Position numbers and translations under genes: made by a program. This document shows positions 23,906 to 37,072 of a stretch of 64,000 bases of DNA, one piece after another (within the stretch, counting starts at the first letter, position 1; the number at the start of each line of letters is the position of its first letter). The notes under the pieces are model-generated. The model saw nothing but the letters and a program-made list of their open reading frames with translations. It was not told the DNA's origin and ran no database searches. The DNA comes from Epiperipatus broadwayi. Its lineage: Eukaryota; Onychophora; Udeonychophora; Euonychophora; Peripatidae. Location of the stretch: assembly GCA_028023455.1 (NCBI GenBank), contig JAQFVV010012446.1, positions 2,730,001 to 2,794,000 on the forward strand. The letters are read 5' to 3'.

Positions 23906-23966
23906 GTCTAAATAAAGCAGCACAGGTAAAAGATCAATCAAATTTCCTGTGCTGCTTTATTCAGAC
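23906..23966. repeat. 21 bp near-perfect hairpin next to hAT end
   Basis: The left arm 23906-23926 (GTCTAAATAAAGCAGCACAGG) pairs with the right arm 23946-23966 with one mismatch over 21 bases and a 19-base loop. It starts at the base after the putative hAT end. It may be a small fold-back element or a chance target. Confidence 0.6.
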
Positions 23967-24136
23967 TTATGATTGTTTCAGAAGGGAGCATTGCTGAAAA
24001 TAATCTAATATTTGGTGTTTTATGTTGAATTTCAGCTAATGGTATGTAATTGGTTTTATTGTTTATGTAATTTTGTACATATAGAAATGGGTGTGATATA
24101 ATTTAGGTACTTTATATTTATTAATAGTTTATATAT

Positions 24137-27000
24137 TGAAACAGTAAGGTCTGCTTTGCAGATCTTCGTTTCACCTTTTCTCACCTATTTCCTACCCTCA
24201 TACCTTAGTTTGAACCCCAATCTATCGTAGGGTATCTGCAATACGCTTATATACCAAAAATCCCGCCTAATTTTAAACCACGAGTACAATGCTCGTATTA
24301 TATATAAGTATAACTCATGCCCAAATAAATAAAATATTATGGATTCTGTATATGTTCACATAATTTAGATTTATTTAAAAGTAGGTTATATAGGTCATAA
24401 TTGTGCACACACTATGATATGCATTTTAAAACATATCAAAATTATAAATTGTTAATTAAAGTTATTTTGTTTGAATCTATTTACAAAATATATTACAGTC
24501 GTAATATATTTTTGATTTAAAATAAAATTCATATTCATTTAGTAGATAGATTCAAATATTGAGATTTAAAAGTAAAATAATTTTCTTTTACTTTAATAAA
24601 AGTCAGTCCAAATATTTCTGAAAAAATAAATGAGGGACAATAGTTTAATTATTTTATGTTATAGAAGCTTATCTAAAAATACAGCAGATGTCCACTTAAG
24701 GTTTTCTTTAATTAGTAAAAGTAATTTTTAATTAAATCTAGTTTGTAATTCGAATGTCGACAAGGAAATTAACAATAGAAATTAATTAAAATTTTGTTGA
24801 ATTCCTTTAGACATTCGGATAGATCTAATTACAGCTGATAAGTCCGATATATTTTTGTAACGCTCCAGGGCAGTTCTATTGTTTATTTCCACTATAAAAA
24901 GGAGGGTTATTCTTTTGTTCTCCATTCTGGTCATTTGCTGATGAAATGTTTCTAACCAAAATTATTCTAGTTTTTGCTGATGAAATGTTTCTAACCAAAA
25001 TTATTCTGGTGTTGCTAATGAAATGATTCGAGTGATATTCTAGTAAAATATTCTTCAAAATTATATTTTTCCTGAGATTTTAGCTACATGCCTGCGAACT
25101 TATATTTAAAGCCGAGTTTTCGTCTCTAAATTAATTTACCATGTTTACCACACCTATTGCTAACTGTGACATGACTGAGTAGAGCCGGCGGAGGCTATTT
25201 CCCTCAGGAATGGCCGGCTGCTGCTCTAGATCATTGGAAGCCCGGAACTGCTGCTGCTGCCAAAAATATGAACAATTCCAGATTTTGCTGCTGAATTATT
25301 CAACCTGTCGAACATCAATCTACCTGCAAATGCTTCTTCAGAGGTAACCTAAATTAACCCAAGAGCTCTTGTGATTCCTAACTAACATGCTATAGCTATT
25401 TTAAATTGTTTTTTCTTTGTTTTCACATAATTTTATTATGTACTTCTTTAACATGTTCAAATATAATCAACAGTTTTGCTCTCTATCCTTGGGTTAATAT
25501 TTTCGATTTATTAAGCTTTCTTTTATTTTATTATGATAATGTGTCAGAATCATCTTTGACCGAATGAATTATTCCCTTTGTTGAAAGTAAGATGCCGCTA
25601 TTAAGGCATATTTTAAATTTATAATAATTCCCAATTTTATTATCTTGCAAATCACTCGTTCGAGGGCGATTCTAATCTTCTTTAATATATATAATAATCA
25701 CATAATTTAAAATCAACCTGTGCGAGGTCAATGATTTAAATGTGTCCCCAAATGCATGATTGCGTAAATAAACCTATGCTTTCTTTTCAAACCCGCAAGC
25801 ATGCATTTTCCTATTTTTAAATACTGTGTTCTACTTTAATTACAAAGTTCATCATTGACGTCGAGAATGTGCGGACCCTTTTAAATGAATTTCTGGGAAT
25901 TTGATTGGGCATTTCTCTTAATCCAAGTAAAACCCATTTAGTATGTTTTATATACACTAGTCTAGTATTGCTGGTAAATGAATTGATTGTTGAGACTGCT
26001 TTGTTTTCTTTCCAAGGATTTTAAACGGCCAAATCCGCTCTCTTTTTGTTTCCTGCATTTCCCAGACAGAGTGTATACTCAAATGTCACACCTGGGAATT
26101 AGAAGCAGTCGTCACCCAGTCGCTAAGTTTCGGCTGTCCGTGGCACCACATTCCTATGGGTCAGCGACGAGATGCCCTCCATAGTCATTCCAAATATTTC
26201 ACTATTGTTTTATTTATATATTTATTTTTACAAAGCATCCATGATTTAAATGTGTCACATCCTCCAACTTTAATAAATTCATTATTAGCAATACTGACCT
26301 CCCATCTGTTTTAATTATTATTATCAAATAAATGTCTTGATCATATCCCCACTTTATTGCTTAGTAAGCTTGTGTCCATGCTATTCTCAAAATCAATAAA
26401 TATTTTATAACACTTAATTTTCAAATATTTTATTAAACTTGTATAATTACTCAAAGCACCTCGCACATGTTCCTATCTCTTCAAGCACATTATCGTAATG
26501 CTATTAGCCCGAGGGATAGAATATATAATTTTGCTTTAAAACCCTTTTGTCATTTATTGAAATGTAATGCCAACAATTATTTAATATGCATCCCTGTCTC
26601 ATATAAGCAGACAGTGGTGTTATATATATATATTTCTATATAAATAAATTTTGAAATCATTTAAAATTAATTTTGATCTTTTATTTTATTGATTGCTATC
26701 ACTGTCTCGGTCTATATATATATTTTCTTCATTTCTTTTGTACATCCATAGACGTTAATTAGCAACAGAAACTTATTTTAATATAGAGTCTTTTTGTTTC
26801 TCCCTGACCACCAGGCACCGGTAAAAGGTTATACTAGTAGTAGCATCAGATGCGTTATCACGTAGGTGGCACTGTGAAATTTGGATTTTAAATTCGAACT
26901 TAGTATATCTAGAAGGCAACCCCTCCTAGAATGTTCAGTTTCGTGTTTGGGGTTTGAATTCCGCAGTGTATTAGCGAGATAGACGATTCTGACTGTTACA
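24137..27000 (+). mobile_element. solo LTR (2.86 kb) of the Ty3/gypsy-like family also present at 41-48 kb
   Basis: It begins TGAAACAGTAAGGTCTGC and ends GATTCTGACTGTTACA. These are the same termini as the reverse complement of the two LTRs at 41133-43572 and 45845-48293 (TGAAACAGTAAGATTTGC ... TTTTGACTGTTACA). Inner blocks also match (TTTCCTACCCTCAT, AAATCCCGCCTAA and the region around 26870-26990). Both flanks carry ATAT (24133-24136 and 27001-27004). There is no internal region, so the proviral body was probably lost by LTR-LTR recombination. It is diverged from the 41-48 kb LTRs, so it is an older insertion or another subfamily. Frames inside it (25987-26184, 26829-27014) are not genes. 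Confidence 0.85.
24934..25030 (+). repeat. tandem 38 bp repeat inside solo LTR
   Basis: TTTGCTGATGAAATGTTTCT followed by AACCAAAATTATTCT occurs at 24934 and again at 24973. A third, partial copy (TGCTAATGAAATGATTC) lies near 25013. It is a small internal expansion within the LTR. Confidence 0.75.
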
Positions 27001-29124
27001 ATATGTTGTATCATTAGGGTATATTGGGAGGGCTAGTTCTAGAAAGCAAAACCATATAAATTAATTTAAATATAAGTTGTTGTTTTTAAATAACATTCTA
27101 GAGATTGATCATGTTATTTTATTCTAATAATAATAATAATGATAATAATTTTTTTATCTTGGTCCCTCGAGGATAAACATGCGTAATTTCCAAATTAAAG
27201 GATGCAAATTTCCAGTTAAGATATATATTAATAAAAGGAATTCATGGTTCATAAATATTGAGATGAGGGAAAATATTAATATTCACTTCAAATAGACTTA
27301 ATGATAATTAAAAACCACCCAAAGAACAAATCATATAATAACTTTATGAAATATAGATAACTTATATTTACATATAAATAGTCCTATAGGATATTAACCA
27401 GAAATGCATGAATGTATGAGTAAATGCATCACAGAACCTTAGAGTTTATTAAGTTATTTAAATTCATTTCTGTTTTATGCATCTGAAGTTTAACTTTGGA
27501 AATTTTATCATGGCATAAATATAAAGTTTTGATTGTAAGAAGATGTCTACAATATGACAATGTTGAAGCTAAGTTATATGTGCATACGATTGTTTGAATA
27601 TATGACAATATTATTGTCAGGTGTGAATTTATCCTAATACTAAATATTACACATAAAGAATGATGATCATGTGATGTTTAGTGGTGTATTACTAAATATT
27701 CAAATGAGAATTCTATCATGAGTATTTAGTTATGAGTTCCATGCTTGTAAGTTTAAGAAATGAAAAGTGTGCACGATTCATTTTTAATATTAATATATTG
27801 CAGTTATACTTTAGTAAGATAATTTATTTGCTACATTTTGTTTTTGTATAATGATTTTTTTCTGCATTCGAATAGTTATATTTATTTTTTCTGCGTATTA
27901 ATTTGTGCTTCATATGAATATTGGATAGATACATGCAATCAGAATTCATCACCTATTTATACTATCTGGCAATATTGAAAGCCTATGTAAAAATATTTCT
28001 CATGTGCAGACTGCTTTCATGTCCATGTACATGTTGAAATTTAGCATATTATATATAACACTTATTGGAATCTTGGTAAGGATGGACGCTCCAAAACTTT
28101 GTGTTATCTAGGTCATTGATTACGATCTGGCTCTAGTCTGTGACATTTATTTTCATGTTTATATGATACCCATAGCTAGCATAAAACTAAAAGTTTATGG
28201 TTGAATTGGAAAATGTGTCACATTGAATAAATTAAATTACCTAAAATTAGTTATATATCATGAATAATTCAAGATAATTTACATAATAATGTTTTGAAGG
28301 TCTAGATTTACTCTTTGATAATCCATTAACTTTTTAAAGAAAATAGTGATATTAACGAATGTTCAAAATTTCAATAATTCCAACCTAGGAAGAAGTATTT
28401 CAAAGATATCAAGATAAATTTAATCTCTAGTCTAAAAAAAATGTATAAAATAAATAAATAAATATATTTAAGCAATGCTGTCTTTTATCCCAGAATATGA
28501 ATTAAGTGATCAAAGACCTGAAATAAGTGCTGATTTAAATTTAATACATTATATATATTTATGTTTATATTTCAATTAAACAATTGAGCAGTATCATTTT
28601 TTTTTTATTTTTTTTTTTAGTTATTCATTTAGTTAAAATGTTTATGTTTTCTTTATTAAACAAGTTAATGCGTACTACCCCAAAATAACCAATCTCTGTC
28701 AGTCTAAGGATTACCTGCCCTAACTGAACTAGCTAGTAGCTGAGCATGAAGTAATATATTATTATTGTTTTCATTAAATCCCCTCACTATAATTCTTATG
28801 CTAGCATAGGATTGGCGTATGGAATTGGAAAATGCCAACATCCATAAATATAATGGTTGGGGAAATATTAATTAGTGATTAATAAAAACTAAGGCCAAGT
28901 ATTCCCATACCTATATAATTATATCTGTTATTTTGTCCTTTTTTATTGTTGGGAGATTAAGTTTTAAATAACTTGTCTCTAGGCTATGGTGGCTACAAGT
29001 CCATTTCGTTTATGTATTAATCATTAATATCATTTACTAATAATACATTATACAAGCAGATTTTAATAAAGATAGCATAAGTTCAACTCAGTAAAGATGG
29101 AGAGGGTCAGAAGCCATTATGGTT
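27001..29124. other. AT-rich non-coding DNA
   Basis: Contains a (TAA)n-like run near 27125-27148 and A/T tracts. No gene, SINE or transposon that I recognise. Confidence 0.5.
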
Positions 29125-31004
29125 TTTTATGCTTTGGACACGAACTTGTAGCCTGAGTAAAAAGAATCGAGTTACTTAAGTGCATATTCTATGTAGCATA
29201 TTTACATTTAACAAAATATTGAAATTGTATTAAATCTTTTAAATGCATCCATCTGTGCACATAATGTAAATTAAATTTATTCAGTAACTAATTTAGTTTC
29301 CAGAATTTTACCTTTTAATGTGTGTGTGTGTGATAATAAAAATATTTTGTTTGATTAATTTTGGCAGGAACTTATTTTTATATATTTTTATTAATAATAT
29401 TTTTTAAAATTAAGAATTAGAAAATTTTAAATAGTCAGCATGATATTATATGCTCAGCTCTTCCAAGAATTAGCAACTGGGGCTTTTGTGTTCGGCAAGA
29501 GTAACCTCTCCCATATGTATCTGCCGCCTTTATAAATTTTCTAAGTTCAAATAACCTAGTAGCACCCTGGCATGGCAGATTGGGTTGGGAGGTTGAGTCA
29601 CAGTTATAATTGGCTACCCAACATGGCTTGATACCCTTTAACCACGAATATCTTGGGAATTTTAGGAAATTGTACCAGTAACAATATGGTTATTTTTTTG
29701 TTGTTGTTTTATAAAAAATTATAAATTTGAATGTAATGTAAAAATACTGCCAGAAAGTAACTTGCACACATTTGTATATACACAAGTAAGAACACTGATT
29801 GAATATAACATAGAAAAGTAAATGTGTTTCATAAAGAGAAAAGGTAAGGAAATTGGGAACTGTTAAGAGGGAGGCATGTTCTCAGGTGATGTTGAAATGT
29901 GGGAAGATAGACAATTTATTTTGTGTGTAATTACTAACCAAAGAAATCAGTAAAAATTTCTTTTCTAATGTATGTTTACTAACATTTAAATAAATTCTCT
30001 TTTTTTATTGTTTTTGTTTTAGTTCAGAGATATGTAATGGTATACATATATGCCGTTACATCACTGTCAAATAATAAAAGAAATATCGATAAATAAAATC
30101 ATTCAAATAGAAATTTTAAAAAATTAATAAATTTATTTAAATCAATATACAATACTTGCACAGATGGCAAACTATTAAATAATTACTTAAAAGAAAGTGA
30201 AAGTTAAAACAATCTAAAGATAAGATTATTTTAAAGGAATGTAAAAGGAAAGAAAATCTAATTACTTTCTATTAAAAGTTATTTTTAAATCTTGATAGAA
30301 TGAAAATGACTTTTTTATTTTAAAATGATATAATAGCAAGCAGGCCCTTGAGCGCATTTAATCAATCAGTCAGATAAGAGATCAATTAAAAAATTCCTAG
30401 TAATAAAAGTGAACTGCTCAATAAATGATGCAAATAAACACATGGTCCAAAGAGAAAATCATCATCACCAATAAGATCAGCGCTAAACCAGGCAAGATTG
30501 ATCTTCGAATTTGATGATAAAAAATTCAAATGAATATAAAAAAAAAGAAAACTTTTGCCAAATGGAGTTTTGTTCTTTTATATTGCTCTTGTTGATTACA
30601 TAATTATTTAAACATATTTAAATGTATTGCAGACCTCCAAAATATAGGGATCATGCAATAAGTCTTTGTTTTTCTCATATTTGCAGCAGCTGATGTTGCT
30701 TCCAGAATGATGGTTCCTAGAAAGCGGAAATAATGGATTTGTCTTCCCAAAAACAACATTAATATTAAATTGACTTTGAATAAAGTTGTATGATGCATTA
30801 AGGATCGCAAAAGCAAAATCTAGCATGGAACATATGAACTTTTGTCTTAAATGAGATATGAACTTCATATTTGTCTTTTAATATGTTTGCTATTATTATT
30901 ATTTCCATTCTTGTAATTTTTTTAAAATTAATAATTTAAAAATATGCGTAAATGGCTGTATAGATTTGTAAGATTATGTTAGTTTAATGTGTGTTAATTT
31001 TGGG

Positions 31005-31265
31005 CTATTTGTTTTGTAGTTGAATTGGTGCAGGTGGGGGGATGTATGGGTGTTTTATATCAATGTAATCTGGGGAGGCGCATTGGATTCTCAATCCCTT
31101 GTGCCGCGTTACCATACAGGATATAGTATCCAACTGAATGCATGGCCCAAAAGTAACTACTACATTGCCAATGGTTGTAGATGTATTTTCTAGGCGAATG
31201 ATCTCCTTACACTCTGGTTGGAACAGTAAGCCAGCAAAGACCACTATTCCCCATTTGTTGAACAT
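31005..31265 (-). other. 86-codon frame conserved between array copies 1 and 2
   Basis: The minus-strand frame contains FAGLLFQPECKEIIRLENTS and ends IQLQNK. Its counterpart in copy 2 is 33609-33860 (FAGLLFQPEYKEIIHLENTS...IQLQNK). The comparable segment has no indel. I count about 36 base differences in about 228 bases, and most change the amino acid, which looks neutral. I do not recognise the protein. A second conserved frame pair is 30816-30604 with 33340-33107. Possible pseudogene fragments or chance frames carried by the duplication. Confidence 0.25.
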
Positions 31266-31680
31266 TTCTTTTATATATATTTACAAATGATTACTTCACC
31301 AGACAGATGCACATCCCTATATTGGACATAGAGTCATTATTTCTTCAATAATATGCTACAGATACACATTCCTGTCAGCATGGTGTTTTATGCTAATATC
31401 TTTATCTTGCATTGATCGCATCAGTATATCAAGAATCTGGCATTGATTTGGATGCAAACTTGTAGCCTGAAGTTAAAAGAATCGAGTTAGTTAAGTGGGT
31501 ATGCTATGGTGCATATCTACATTTAGCAAAATATTGAAATTGTATTAAATCTCTTAAATGCATCTATCTGTGCATATAATATAAATTAAATTTATTCAGT
31601 AACTAATTTAGTTTCCAGAATTTTTCCTTTTAATGTGTGTGTGTGTGTGATAATAAAAATAATTTGTTTAATTAATTTTG

Positions 31681-31858
31681 TAAAGTATTAAGAATTTTTA
31701 ATTTCTCTCTTAATATTATAAAAAATAAAATTAAAAGCGTATGTAGTGCTTGAAAGAGAAGCTATAATGTATGCACAAACATTAAACGCTTAGCGCTTTC
31801 GAGGTGAGTTGTCTCATATTCATAGCAATACTGAGCAGTACAGAACAGGGAGTAATGA
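31681..31858. repeat. insertion specific to copy 2 of the array
   Basis: About 178 bp present in copy 2 but absent at the same point in copies 1 and 3, which read TTAATTTTGGCA(GG/AT)AACTTA straight through. It contains AAACGCTTAGCGCTTTCGAGG. It is possibly a short mobile element, but no family or clear target duplication is visible. Confidence 0.55.
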
Positions 31859-34458
31859 CAGTAACTTATTTTTATATATTTTTATTAATAATACTTTTTA
31901 AAATTAAGAATTAGAAAATTTTAAATAGACAGCATGATATTATAAGCTCAGCTCTTCCGAGAATTAGCGACTGGAGCTTTCAGTTCGACAAGAGTAACCT
32001 CTCCCATATGTATCTACCGCCATTATAAATTTTCTACGTTCGAATAACCTACTGGCACCCTGGCATGGCAGATAGTGTTGGTAGGTTGAATCACACCATT
32101 ATAATTGGCTACCCATTATGGCTTGATACACTTTAACTATGAGTACCTTGGGAATTTTAGGAAATTGTACCAGTAACAAAATGGATATTTTTTGTTTTGT
32201 TTTATAGAAAGTTATATTTGAACGTAATAAAAAAATACTGCCAAAAAGTAAAATGCGCACATTTATATACACACAAGTAAGGATGCTGATTGAATATAAC
32301 ATAGAAAAGTAAATGTGTTTCATAAAGAGAAAAGATAAGGAAATTGGGAACTGTTGAGGGGGAGGCACACTCTCGGGCGATGTAGAAATGTGGGAAAATA
32401 GACATTTCTTTTTGTGTCTAATTATTAACCAAAGAAATCAGAAAAAATATATTTTCTAACGTATGTTTCCTAACACTTAAGTAAATTCTTTTTTTTTATT
32501 CTTTTTGTTTTTGATGATGTTCATTGATATGTAACAGTATACATATATGCCGTTACATCACTGTCAAATAATAAAAGAAATATCAATAAATAAAATCATT
32601 CAAATAAAAATTTAAAAAATTAATAAATTTATTTAAATCAATATATAATACTTGCACAGATGAGAAACTATTAAATAATTACTTAAAAGAAAGTTAAAGT
32701 TAAAACAATCTAAAAATAAGATTATTTTAAAGGAATGTAAAAAAAAAAAAAAATCTAATTATTTTCTGTTAAAAGTTATTTTTAAATCTTGATAGAATGA
32801 AAATGATTTTTTCATTTTGAAATGGTATAATAGAAAACAGGCCCTTGAGGGCATTTAACCGATCAGTTAGATAAGAGTTCAATCAAAAAATTCCTAGTAA
32901 TAAAAGTGAAATGCCTAATAAATGATGCAAAATGAACACATGGTCCAAAGAGAAAATCATCATCGCCAATAGGATCAGCACTAAGCCAGGGCAAGATCAA
33001 TCCTGGAATTTGATGATAAAGAATTCAAAAGGATATAAAAGAAAGAAACTAAAACTTTTGCTAAGTGGAGTTTTGTTCTTTTATATTGTTCTTGTTGATT
33101 ACATAATTATTTAAACATATTAACATGTATTGCAGACCTCCAAAATGTAGAGATCGTGCAATAAGTTTTCATTTTCCCCATATTTGCAGCAGCTGAGGCG
33201 GTCTCCAGAGTGATGGTTCCTGGAAAGCGGAAACAACGGACTTGTCTTCCAGAAAACAACATTAATATTAAATAGACTTCAAATGAAGTTGTGCAACACA
33301 TTAATAACTGCAAAGATTTAATCCAGTAATCTGAAGCCATGGAAATTATGAACTTTTGTCTTAAATGAGATATGAATTTTAATAATTTAAAATAAGAACT
33401 TTTATAAATACTTAAACCTAAACAGTAACTAACCCATAAAGTCTCTTATCTGATTAAGTAGAAATTTAAATTATTTGTCTTATTTTTATGTTTGCTATTA
33501 TTATTATTTCCATTCTTGTAATTTCTTTTAAATTAATAATTTAAAATATGCGTAAATGGCTGCATAGATTTGTAAGATTATATTAGTTTAATTTGTGTTA
33601 ATTTTGGGCTATTTGTTTTGTAGTTGAATCAGTGCAGATGGAGAGATGTACAGGTGTTTTATGCCAATGTAATCTGGTGAGCCGAATTGGATTCTCATTC
33701 TCTTGTGCCATGTTAGCATACAGGGCATAGTATCCAAGTGAATGGATGGCCCAAAAGTAGACATCGCGTTGCCAATGGTCATAGATGTATTTTCTAGGTG
33801 AATGATCTCCTTATACTCTGGTTGAAACAGTAAGCCGGCAAAGACCGCTAGGATGCACATTCCTGTATTGGACTTAGGGTCATTATTTCTTTAATAATAT
33901 CATGCTATAGATACACATTCCTGTCAACATGTTTTTTTATGCTAATATCTGCATTTTGCATTGATTGCATCAGTATATCAGGAAACTAGCATTGACCTGG
34001 ACGTGAACTTGTAACCTGAAGTTAAAAGAATCAAGTTAGTTAAGTGGGTATATTACATAGCGTATTTACATTTAGAAAAATATTGAAATTGTATTAAATT
34101 TCTTAAATGCTTCCATCTGTGTATATAACATAAATTTATTCAGTTACTAATTTAGTTTCCAGAATTTTTCCTTTTAATGTGTGCATGATAATAAAAATGT
34201 TTTGTTCAATTAATTTTGGCAATAACTTACTTTTATATATTTTTATTAATATTTTTTAAAATCAAGAATTAGAAAATTTTAAATAGACAACATGATATTA
34301 TAAGCTCAACTCTTCTGAGATTTAGTGACTGGGGCTTTTGTTTTGACAAAAGAGTAACCTCTTCTGTATGTATCTACCCTCTTTATAAATTTTCTAGGTT
34401 CGAATAACCTACCCTGGCATGGCAGATAGGGTTGGGAGGTTGAGTCATACTGTTATAA

Positions 34459-35845
34459 TAAATATATACAAACAATTCCATTTATCTGTTCAACACACAT
34501 AAAGTAAAAAGAAAAAATATTAAATCATTTAAAGTACAAGGGAATCCTTTAATCAAGAATAATAAATGATAAAAGGATTGGTGATTAAAAGAATTTCCAA
34601 TTTCCTATTATTTACTTATTGATAGTGATTTTACTACAGTTGATTAGCATTATTTTGTATAATTAATTTATTGTCAATTATTATGCATGAATGATGAAAT
34701 GTAAATATTGTCTTGCCTGAGTTAACAACTGAGATATACAGTATGTATAGAGAATCAATGATAAAATAATTAGTAAAAAGAATTATACAAATAATCCAAA
34801 AAGTGAGACAATATATGCATATATTGTAGCAACTAATGCATTAGCCTGGCATATCTTATACAACAAATTATACAGAATTGTAAACAAATCAACTTAGGTG
34901 AGTCATTTGCATATTATTTATTTTAGCATGTCATCATATTTGAATTCAAAGGCATACTGCACTTTTAACATTCAATTTTCATTACAATATATATATATAC
35001 ACAGACATTACATATAAGTGTAAATCCATTTTAATGCCTAACTTGCATTAAAATTATTGAATTATATGTGGAATTACAAGTTACAATCCTATAGATAATA
35101 GATGGGAATATTGTAATTAATTTTAGGTAATTTTATCAATCTTAAAAAAGCTAGATTTGAACCCAGTTACATAGTTTAGCCATGATATTCGCAGATAGAT
35201 TGACTTCATAAAATATATCAAGCACTGATAAAATATCCACTAGTTGTTGGATAAAAATAAATAGACCGAGACATTAAAATTATGATGAGACTGAAAAATT
35301 AAATATAATAACTGGAAATAAAATATAAAGCAATACACATTAGAGATTTACAATTAGACATAGTATTGAAGTACAGTATTTCATAAAATATCACGTAAAC
35401 AGAAAAAGGGACAAGCATTTTCTATATGTGATTGGATTTATGGTTCTCAGATTGGTTTGCATAGCTATTGCAAAACTCATTTAGTGTTTTTTTCTTTCTC
35501 TGTTATTTCTTTTCTTTTCCTTTTTTTTTTTTGAAGGAGGGTGAGGACAGAAAGGCCACACTCTTTTTTGAGAGGCTGCTTATTATTTAAATATTTACTA
35601 GCATAAAATTAGACCAACAGTTAAATACACTTTAATAATAATAAAAAATTATGGCAATGACATTAGATTTGAGATAAAATGAAAAGTTGCAAGATATAGT
35701 TACAAAAAATCAATAAATGCAATAAAAATAAATTAGAAGCATAGAGATATTGAAAAGACCGAGTGAAAAGTCATTAAAAAAATGAAATAGAAATTGTTAG
35801 TGCCAGATGTATGCTGATATCACTAATAATACAATCATTCCTGTG
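34459..35845. other. AT-rich non-coding DNA
   Basis: A (TA)n run near 34988-35001 and a T-rich tract near 35515-35533. No gene recognised. Confidence 0.5.
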
Positions 35846-35956
35846 CAGTTTGGCGCAGTTGGTAGCATCCGACTTGGTATCAGGAGGTCCCAGGATCGAT
35901 TCTGGCATTCAACTTCTTATGAGCTACTGGCAATAAAGGTATATGACTATTTATTT
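35846..35956 (+). mobile_element. tRNA-derived SINE (family A), best-preserved copy
   Basis: The head has RNA polymerase III box A (TGGCGCAGTTGGTAGC, 35851-35866) and box B (GGATCGATTCT, 35893-35903) at tRNA-like spacing. A body AACTTCTTATGAGCTACTGG-CAATAAAG is shared with four other copies in this window. The head lacks a proper tRNA acceptor pairing, so it is a SINE, not a tRNA gene. Confidence 0.8.
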
Positions 35957-36192
35957 TTATTGACAGAAAAAGAGAGTATTGGAATAAAAAAGTAAATGAA
36001 ATTTTATGATTTCCAAGAAACTAATGCTTTTCTATCTCTAGCAAGAGCTAGAAATGAAGAGGCTATAGAAAAAGTTTTAAAGTACTGTGCAACTTTTTAA
36101 AAATGATCAATATCTATGATTAGAAGAATAATACAAGATGAAAATTATTTCTAAAAAAATCATAATAATGAAGACAACAATTATTTTAATAG

Positions 36193-36385
36193 GCAAAACT
36201 CACTATATATATGCCACATACAGCAAGCTTGAGTAATCAATGGACGCCAGAAGGTTTGTGCATAAAATCCCCATCTAGTGCCTACTCATCCAATATCCCC
36301 AGACTAGTTTCTGGCTTATGGCCTTCATCAGTGAGGAGCCTTGGATCTGAGAGCACTGCATCTAGATCTTAGGATCTAATGCAAC
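36193..36385 (-). mobile_element. SINE-like repeat (family B), inverted copy
   Basis: The reverse complement contains CACTGATGAAGGCCATAAGC, then CAGAAACTAGTCTGGGGATA, GGATGAGTAGGCACTAGATG, and CTTCTGGCGTCCATTGATTA. The same order of blocks recurs at 38.37-38.62 kb, 55.6 kb and 56.0 kb. Pol III boxes are not obvious. Family name unknown. Confidence 0.65.
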
Positions 36386-36609
36386 CCTCCAGCAACCACC
36401 TTTTATCTCCATTTAACTACAAAACTATGAGTCTTAAACTGAAAACACCTTAATGTTTTCAATCCAAGCCCATTATTTTAAATAGTCCTATGGGTCTGAA
36501 CCCAGTTCAGTACCCATACATTTTGGTGTCTTTTTCAATAATTAGATCTCAAATGAATGAGAACAAACAAAATTAAAAGAACTATGAATTAACTACAGAT
36601 AATATTCAT

Positions 36610-36635
36610 TTTATTTTTTAAATAGTTGTTTTATT
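36610..36635 (-). promoter_or_regulatory. CPT1: candidate CPT1 polyadenylation signals
   Basis: Two AATAAA hexamers on the minus strand (36630-36635 and 36610-36615) are the nearest I found downstream of the CPT1 stop, about 440-465 bases beyond it. They would make a 3' UTR that includes SINE sequence at 36.69-36.82 kb. In such AT-rich DNA the hexamer also occurs by chance, so this is only a candidate. Confidence 0.3.
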
Positions 36636-36685
36636 TCAACTGTATCAAACATTTGATTATGTTCAGTTAATCAAAACAGTGCTTG

Positions 36686-36815
36686 TCCTATGTAGTTTAA
36701 TACAATGGTTAAATGACTATCTGGAGATCCAATCCATGAATCATGACTCCAACTTTGTCATTCCAGAGCTCAAACTTCTTATGAACTCCTGAACTATAAA
36801 TCATTTGATTACTTA
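36686..36815 (+). mobile_element. tRNA-derived SINE (family A), decayed copy
   Basis: It shares CTCAAACTTCTTATGAACTC and CTGAACTATAAATCATTTGATTAC with the other copies. Its A and B boxes are eroded. It lies just downstream of the CPT1 stop, within the probable 3' UTR, antisense to the gene. Confidence 0.65.
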
Positions 36816-37072
36816 AAAGAGTGCTTGATCCTTCTTACATTACATCCACTTTGAAGAATTCAGCTATTATAAAATAAGAATGTGATGTGTTTAGGAAAAG
36901 CTTTTCTAAATTAGACTAAATTACCGACCAAATTTAATACTTCTTTTTAGATGAGCATTAATGGTGACTAACAAATAATTAACTAAAAAATGTTTAGTTT
37001 TTGTATTTTTCAAATCTTAATAATCAAAAATAAAATGATTGATAATACCTTCAAGATTTATCCTTAGAAGTT

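Larger units (their letters stand above)
29125..34458. repeat. tandem array, 2.2 copies of a 2.3-2.5 kb unit
   Basis: Unit starts are marked by GAACTTGTAGCCTGA-type sequence at about 29131, 31455 and 34003. Copy 1 is about 29125-31447, copy 2 about 31448-33996 and copy 3 about 33997-34458 (truncated in GAGGTTGAGTCA). Shared landmarks in order are TTCAGTAACTAATTTAGTTTCCAGAA, a (TG)n run, CCTGGCATGGCAGAT, ATATGCCGTTACATCACTGTCAAATAATA, GGTCCAAAGAGAAAATCATCATC and CTGGTTG-AACAGTAAGCC-GCAAAGACC. Copy 2 carries two extra segments (31681-31858 and about 33375-33485). The copies are roughly 85% identical where I compared them (31016-31243 against 33620-33847). Confidence 0.85.

Noticed and set aside
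35846-35920. Possible tRNA gene (A and B boxes at tRNA spacing)
   Set aside because: No acceptor-stem pairing or clean anticodon arm is visible, and the sequence continues into a body shared with four other dispersed copies. It is a SINE head.
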